From Actinomycetes bacterium (GTDB lineage Bacteria; Actinomycetota; Acidimicrobiia; Acidimicrobiales; Palsa-688), in the NCBI GenBank assembly GCA_021816565.1, contig JAKAXN010000151.1, positions 1-9,955 of the forward strand: a stretch of DNA of 9,955 nt, read 5' to 3'. The notes under the pieces were generated by a model. That model had not been told where the DNA came from. It saw only the letters and a list, made by a program, of their open reading frames with translations, and made no database searches. Shown in pieces: positions 5,479-9,955 of the stretch. Both the position numbers and the translations under genes were made by a program. Within the stretch, counting starts at the first letter, position 1. Each line of letters begins with the position of its first letter.

Positions 5479-7833
5479 ATGGCCAAGGAGCACCGCGGCA
5501 AGACCGCGCTTGACATACGGGACTCGGTGCCGGACTGGGCGCCGTATCTGGCGCCTCGGGCGCGCGAGGGTGCCCCCAACGTGTTGTTCATCGTGTGGGA
5601 CGACGTCGGTTACGCGACGATGGACTGTTTCGGCGGACCGGTGGAGTGCCCGACGATGCAGCGCATCGCTGAGATGGGCGTGCGGTACGCCAACTTCCAC
5701 ACGACGGCGCTGTGTTCGCCGACGCGCTCGTCGTTGCTGACCGGTCGCAACGCCACCAGCAACGGGATGGCGACCATCGCCGAGTTCAGTTCGGGCTTCC
5801 CGGGGATCTCTACGAGAATCCCCTTCGAGAACGGCTTCATATCCGAGGTGCTGGGGGAGCAGGGCTACAACACCTACGCCATCGGTAAGTGGCACCTGAC
5901 GCCCGGCGAGGAGGCCAACCTGGCCGCGTTCAAGGGCCGCTGGCCGCTGGGCCGGGGCTTCGAGCGGTTCTACGGGTTCCTCGGGGGCGAGTCGAGTAGC
6001 TGGTATCCGGACCTGGTCTACGACAACCACCCGATCGACCCTCCGGCCTCACCCGGTGACGGCTACCACCTGTCAGCTGATCTGGCCGACAAGGCGATCG
6101 AGTTCATCCGCGACGCCAAGGTCGTCGATCCCGGCAAGCCGTTTTTCATGTACTTCGCGTCGCAGGCCGCCCACGCCCCCCACCACGTGCCCATCGAGTG
6201 GGCGGACCGTTACAAGGGCCGCTTCGACTTAGGTTACGAGGCCATCCGCCCCGACATCCTGCGCCGTCAGATAGAGCTCGGCCTGCTCCCTGCCGACACC
6301 CGGCTGTCGGGCATCAATCCCCACGGAGAGCCGGCCGCCACCGGCCCCGACGGCCAGCCGTGGCCGCTGCTCGACACCGTGAGGCCGTGGGAGTCGCTCG
6401 CCGACGAGGAGCGGCGGCTGTTCGCTCGTATGGCGGAGGTGTTCGCCGGCTACGTGTCCTACACCGACCACGAGATCGGCCGGCTCCTCGACTACCTCGA
6501 CCAGTCGGGCCAGCTCGACAACACCATCGTCGTGGTCGTGTCCGACAACGGGGGCAGCGGCGAGGGTGGGCCGAACGGCAGCTTCAACGAATGGCGGTTC
6601 TTCAATGGCGTCGCCGACGACGCCGGAACCAATCTTCCCCGCATCGGCGACCTAGGTGGCCCCACCTCCTACAACCACTACTGCACCGGCTGGGCCTGGG
6701 CCTTCGACACACCCTTCCCGTACTGGAAGCGCTGGGCCGGCTACGAGGGTGGCGTGGCCGACATGTGCCTGGTGGCGTGGCCGGCCCGAATCCCCGCGTC
6801 GAGGATGCCCCGGCAGCAGTACATCCACGCCGTCGACATCGTGGCCACCCTCTACGACCTGCTCGGTGTGGAGCCGCCCCAGGTGATCAAGGGATACCCG
6901 CAGCATCCGATCGAGGGCGAGAGCTTCGCCGCATCGCTCACCCAGCCCGACGCGCCCGGCCGCGAGACGCAGTTCTACACGATGCTGGGCCAGCGCTCCA
7001 TCTACCACCAGGGTTGGCTGGCGACGGCTCTGCACCCGCCGATCTCGGGCTGGGGTCACTACGAGCATGACGTGTGGGAGCTCTACGACCTCGACCATGA
7101 CCGCTCCCAGACGACCGACCTGGCCGCCAGGCATCCCGATCGGCTCGAGGCCCTGAAGCAGCTCTGGTTCTACTACGCCGGCATCTTCAACGGCCTGCCC
7201 CTCGACGACCGCAGCGCGCTCGAGCAGGTGCTGGCGGATCGGCCCGGCCCTGGGCCCCGGCGGGATCACTACGAGTACTACCCCGGCACAGCCGACGTCC
7301 CCGAGCTGGCCGGACCGCCCATCAACGGGCGCGCCTACACCATCGCCGCCGGCGTGGCTGCCGACCACGGAGCCGTCGAAGGCGTGCTCTTCGCCCACGG
7401 CGGAGTGGCCGGGGGCCACAGCCTGTTCGTGAAGGACCACCGGCTGAGATACGTGTTCAACTGGGTCGGCACCTACCACCAGGAGGTGGTCGCCGATCGG
7501 GCCGTCCCGCCCGGAAACCACGTGTTCTCCGTCGAGTTCGTTCCCGCCGGGCGCAACGACGACCCGGCTCAGCCCGGGTTCAGGGGAACCGCGACCCTCT
7601 ACATCGATGACCAGGCCGTGGGCGCCGGCGCCATCGTCACCCAGCCGGGTGCGTTCTGCCTCGTCGGTGACGGGCTCTGCGTCGGCCGCGACAGCGGATC
7701 GCCCGTCTCATCCGAGTATGAGGCGCCGTTCCGTTTCACCGGCGGGACCATCGACAAGGTCGTCGTCGATGTCTCCGGCGAGCGCTACCTCGACCATGAG
7801 GCTCAGGTTCGGGCCTGGTTCGCCATCGACTAG
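5479..7833 (+). CDS. Arylsulfatase, AtsA/AtsD-like, 784 residues, cytoplasmic
   Basis: Type I sulfatase hydrolysing sulfate esters. The active-site set is complete: metal ligands Asp41-Asp42 (IVWDDVG) and Asp356-Asn357 (VSDNGG); Cys79 in CSPTR (79-83) followed by LLTGR, the sequence converted to formylglycine by a maturase; Lys137 and His139 in GKWHL; His232; and a likely sulfate-binding Lys417. The length and the C-terminal beta-sandwich (about 600-784, ending FRFTGGTIDKVVVDVSGERY) match the long mycobacterial AtsA/AtsD type, which is close to 787 residues. The N-terminus (MAKEHRGKTALDIRDSVPDW) is polar with no signal peptide, so it should act inside the cell on imported aryl or alkyl sulfates. 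AGGGGAG at 5466-5472 precedes the ATG at the right distance. Leu251 is encoded by TTA, a rare codon in this DNA. The formylglycine-generating enzyme must be encoded elsewhere. Substrate unknown. Confidence 0.95.
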   Translation: MAKEHRGKTALDIRDSVPDWAPYLAPRAREGAPNVLFIVWDDVGYATMDCFGGPVECPTMQRIAEMGVRYANFHTTALCSPTRSSLLTGRNATSNGMATIAEFSSGFPGISTRIPFENGFISEVLGEQGYNTYAIGKWHLTPGEEANLAAFKGRWPLGRGFERFYGFLGGESSSWYPDLVYDNHPIDPPASPGDGYHLSADLADKAIEFIRDAKVVDPGKPFFMYFASQAAHAPHHVPIEWADRYKGRFDLGYEAIRPDILRRQIELGLLPADTRLSGINPHGEPAATGPDGQPWPLLDTVRPWESLADEERRLFARMAEVFAGYVSYTDHEIGRLLDYLDQSGQLDNTIVVVVSDNGGSGEGGPNGSFNEWRFFNGVADDAGTNLPRIGDLGGPTSYNHYCTGWAWAFDTPFPYWKRWAGYEGGVADMCLVAWPARIPASRMPRQQYIHAVDIVATLYDLLGVEPPQVIKGYPQHPIEGESFAASLTQPDAPGRETQFYTMLGQRSIYHQGWLATALHPPISGWGHYEHDVWELYDLDHDRSQTTDLAARHPDRLEALKQLWFYYAGIFNGLPLDDRSALEQVLADRPGPGPRRDHYEYYPGTADVPELAGPPINGRAYTIAAGVAADHGAVEGVLFAHGGVAGGHSLFVKDHRLRYVFNWVGTYHQEVVADRAVPPGNHVFSVEFVPAGRNDDPAQPGFRGTATLYIDDQAVGAGAIVTQPGAFCLVGDGLCVGRDSGSPVSSEYEAPFRFTGGTIDKVVVDVSGERYLDHEAQVRAWFAID

Positions 7834-7887
7834 GGCGACGTCACACCCGTGCATGACACTGCTTGGCCCTGCCGGCCGGCGCGTCCC
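7834..7887. other. Convergent gap between arylsulfatase and dehalogenase genes
   Basis: The 54 bases hold a 10-bp perfect palindrome, gccggccggc at 7871-7880, but no long stem with a T run on either strand. Two convergent transcription units end here, so a terminator is expected; none is convincing by eye. Confidence 0.35.
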
Positions 7888-8799
7888 TCACGAGGTGCGG
7901 TCGATGAAGTCGAGGATCACCTGCGCCAGGGCCGGCCCGCAGTCCTCCTGGAGGAAGTGGCCACCCCCTTCGATGGTCGTGTGGGGCTGGCCCTGCGCTC
8001 CGGGGATCTTGGCCTTGAACGGCGCGTCGCCGCCGGCCGTGACCGGATCCGAGTCGCTGAAAGCGCACAGGAACGGCCGGTCGAACCGGGAGAGCACCTC
8101 CCAGGCGGCTGCGTTGTCGGCTGACGCGGGGTCGTCGGGTGAGGTCGGCACCAGCGACGGGAAGATCCGCGCCCCGGCCTTGTAGCTGTCGTCGGGGAAC
8201 GGAGCGTCGTAGGCGGCGATGACCTCCGGCGGGAGGTCCGTTCGGCACCCGCCGTTGATGATCGCGCCGACGGGGAAATGCTCGGCTGTCTGGGAGAACC
8301 GCTGCCACTGAAGGAACGCCTCGCTCGGCTGGCCCTTCCCGGTCGGCAGGCCCGTGTTGCCGACGACCACCCGGGCGAAGCGCTCCGGGGCCCCGGCCAC
8401 GACCCGCAGTCCGACGAGTCCACCCCAGTCCTGACCGAAGAGCGTGATGTCCCGGAGGTCCAGGCGGTCGGTGACCAGCTCGCTCATCCACGCCACGTGG
8501 CGCGCATAGGTGTAGTCACTGGTGCCGGCCGGCTTGTCGCTGCGCCCGAAACCGACCAGGTCGGGGGCGATGACCCGATGGCCCGCTGCTGTCAGCACGG
8601 GGATCATGTGCCGGTAGAGGTAGGACCACGACGGCTCGCCGTGCATCAGCAGGACCGGCGCGGCGTCGCTTGGTCCCTCGTCGAGGTAGTGCACCCGGAG
8701 GCTCCCTCCCTCCTGGTCGCTGATCTCGGCGTAGTGGGGTGCGAAGGGATAGCCGGGCAGGTCGGCGAAGCGCTGGTCCGGGGTCCGTAGGGTCTTCAT
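7888..8799 (-). CDS. Haloalkane dehalogenase, HLD-I type, DhmA-like
   Basis: Alpha/beta-hydrolase expected to replace a halogen on an alkane carbon with hydroxyl, releasing halide, in the cytoplasm. The 303 residues show nucleophile Asp124 in GQDWGG, His281 in GGGHFLQED, and Asp251 in FSDSDP as the likely acid. The oxyanion/halide motif is HGEPSWSYLYR (53-63), with Glu55 followed by Trp58; Trp125 and a cap-domain Trp165 are the probable halide-stabilising pair. HGEP rather than HGFP, and no paired cap tyrosines noticed, argue against an epoxide hydrolase. The N-terminal pattern (LRTPDQRFADLPGYPFAPHY) and VPTSPDDPA closely recall mycobacterial DhmA. The ATG at 8799 has GAGGAG four bases upstream. 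It lies 22 bases after the stop of a sulfatase on the same strand, with no room for a clear promoter, so the two are probably co-transcribed. Natural substrate unknown; some DhmA-like proteins have weak or undetermined activity. Confidence 0.92.
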   Translation of the reverse strand: MKTLRTPDQRFADLPGYPFAPHYAEISDQEGGSLRVHYLDEGPSDAAPVLLMHGEPSWSYLYRHMIPVLTAAGHRVIAPDLVGFGRSDKPAGTSDYTYARHVAWMSELVTDRLDLRDITLFGQDWGGLVGLRVVAGAPERFARVVVGNTGLPTGKGQPSEAFLQWQRFSQTAEHFPVGAIINGGCRTDLPPEVIAAYDAPFPDDSYKAGARIFPSLVPTSPDDPASADNAAAWEVLSRFDRPFLCAFSDSDPVTAGGDAPFKAKIPGAQGQPHTTIEGGGHFLQEDCGPALAQVILDFIDRTS

Positions 8800-8821
8800 G
8801 GTGCTCCTCGCTGGGTGTGGG

Positions 8822-9955
8822 TCACTGGCGGCTCGTCTCGGCGCGGGCTTCGGCTTCAGCGGTGTCGCTGAAGCGCTCGGGGCTGGCCTGGATGACGATC
8901 TCGTGCAGCACGCCGGTGAAGGCGAATGGTGACTCGTAGCGCTGCGACACCGGCGAGCCGAGGTCGGAACCGATGCTCGGCCCGATCGACGACATCATCC
9001 GCATGAACAGCCGCAGCGGGGCCTGGCCGGCGTGCTCACCGTCGACGGCGATGGCCGCCGTCCCCGACATGGCCTCGCCGCGCCGGAGATGGATCGACAA
9101 CTCGCGCTCGCCGGGCTCGAGCGGGCCGGACTCCAAGATGGTGTGTTCGCCGAAGGCGTTGTAGTCCAGGACGAGACGGCCGCCGGCGACGAACACCGAC
9201 AGGCCCGCGCTGCGGGTCCCGGTGGCGAACAGCACGCCATCGTCGCCCTCCGACAGGGAGACGCGGGCGGTCAGGTCGAAGCTGCGGCCGCCTATCGCCG
9301 CTCCCGCCTGCCCCGGCAGCGGTGACATCGGGGGCCGGTAGACGTAGCGGCGGCTGACGGGGTGTGGTGAGTGGTCGCGGAAGCGGGCGCCGAACAGCTC
9401 TATCCCCCGGTCGTCGAGCGGTAGGACCCCGTGACGCTCAGCCTCCTCCCACCAGAGCTGGACCATCTCCTGCAGCTTGGCCGGGAGGGCCCCGGCCAGA
9501 TCATGGCATTCGGAGCGGTCCTCGGCGAGGTGGTAGAGCTCCCACGGCTCCGTCTCGTAGTCGGCTCCGGCGACGTGCTTGCAGACGGCCTTCCATTCCC
9601 CCGCGATCAGGGCCCGGCTGCCGCCGTTCTCGAAGTACTGCACCTGGTTCGTGGCCGGGGCGGCCGGGTCTGCGAGTGCCGAGGCGAACGAGTGTCCGGT
9701 CACGGGGAGCTGGTCGAGGCCGTTGCGGACCGGCGGCGCTTCGATCCCGAGCAGGTCGTAGATGGTCGCCGCGATGTCGGACGCGAACACGAATTGGTCC
9801 CGCAGGGTGCCCCGCTGCTCCGGCGCCACGCCGGCCGGCCAGTGCACGATCATGGGGACGTGCACGCCCCCCTCGTGGGTGTTCTGTTTGTACCAGCGGT
9901 ACGGGGTGTTGCCGCACTGGGCCCAGCCCCAGGGGTAGTTGGTGTGGCTGTCGGG
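8822..9955 (-). CDS. Second arylsulfatase, C-terminal part (5' end outside window)
   Basis: The last 377 residues of a type I sulfatase; the frame is open to the window edge at 9955, and the internal GTG at 9865 is not the start. The fragment begins PDSHTNYPWGWAQCGNTPYRWYKQ, continues with THEGGVHVPMIVHWPAG (the strongly conserved sulfatase region after the active site, with a probable sulfate-binding Lys at fragment residue 23) and FVFASDIAATIYDLLGIEAPP, then ELYHLAEDRSECHDLA and a C-terminal beta-sandwich (about 235-350) ending in YESPFAFTG. The same order of motifs occurs in the complete sulfatase on the other strand, but the sequences are clearly divergent, so this is a paralogue and not a recent copy. 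The catalytic CxPxR and the metal-binding aspartates lie beyond the window. It is upstream of the dehalogenase gene in the same unit. Localisation cannot be judged without the N-terminus. Confidence 0.92.
   Translation of the reverse strand, partial: PDSHTNYPWGWAQCGNTPYRWYKQNTHEGGVHVPMIVHWPAGVAPEQRGTLRDQFVFASDIAATIYDLLGIEAPPVRNGLDQLPVTGHSFASALADPAAPATNQVQYFENGGSRALIAGEWKAVCKHVAGADYETEPWELYHLAEDRSECHDLAGALPAKLQEMVQLWWEEAERHGVLPLDDRGIELFGARFRDHSPHPVSRRYVYRPPMSPLPGQAGAAIGGRSFDLTARVSLSEGDDGVLFATGTRSAGLSVFVAGGRLVLDYNAFGEHTILESGPLEPGERELSIHLRRGEAMSGTAAIAVDGEHAGQAPLRLFMRMMSSIGPSIGSDLGSPVSQRYESPFAFTGVLHEIVIQASPERFSDTAEAEARAETSRQ

Noticed and set aside
4561..6030. Upstream extension of the DUF202 frame to a 668-residue protein
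   Set aside because: It runs antisense through the DUF6325, small basic and arylsulfatase genes with low-complexity translation; only the last part is DUF202.
6652..7521. 289-residue open frame on the minus strand inside the arylsulfatase
   Set aside because: It is antisense to a sulfatase with strong motifs and shows no domain of its own.
8278..8790. 170-residue open frame on the plus strand inside the dehalogenase
   Set aside because: It is a shadow of a gene with intact catalytic residues; no independent signal.

Overview
The window is G+C-rich, gene-dense chromosomal DNA that looks actinobacterial. The coding strands favour G or C at third positions, starts include GTG and TTG, and several families are typical of Actinomycetota: DUF7144 and DUF6325 proteins, a small partner protein next to DUF6325, an AtsA/AtsD-like long cytoplasmic arylsulfatase, and a DhmA-like haloalkane dehalogenase. 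I cannot name the species. An environmental actinobacterium (for example of the Acidimicrobiia) would fit, but that is inference. I see no tRNA, rRNA, CRISPR array, transposase or phage gene.

Layout. (1) Bases 1-3493, + strand: the end of a CoA-disulfide-reductase-like flavoprotein with a C-terminal rhodanese domain, then a zinc-dependent glucose 1-dehydrogenase-type enzyme whose stop overlaps the start of an SMP-30/gluconolactonase. The last two form an obvious two-step module (sugar to lactone to aldonic acid). (2) Bases 3524-5404: a block of small proteins of unknown function. It holds a four-helix DUF7144 membrane protein (+), a DUF202 (YidH-like) membrane protein (-, convergent with it), then, divergent from DUF202, a DUF6325 protein and a 55-residue basic protein ending in an Asp/Arg-repeat tail. 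(3) Bases 5479-7833, +: a complete 784-residue arylsulfatase with a formylglycine-type CSPTR motif. (4) Bases 7888-9955, -: the C-terminal half of a second arylsulfatase followed 22 bases later by a haloalkane dehalogenase, probably one operon, convergent with the first sulfatase.

Working together (inference). The two sulfatases and the dehalogenase suggest intracellular breakdown of small organosulfates and organohalides, since the complete sulfatase has no visible secretion signal. The dehydrogenase/lactonase pair oxidises a sugar. The rhodanese-linked reductase handles thiol, disulfide or sulfane sulfur chemistry. The central block looks like a membrane or stress-related island with no assigned function. 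No transporter, transcription factor or formylglycine-generating enzyme is visible in the window.
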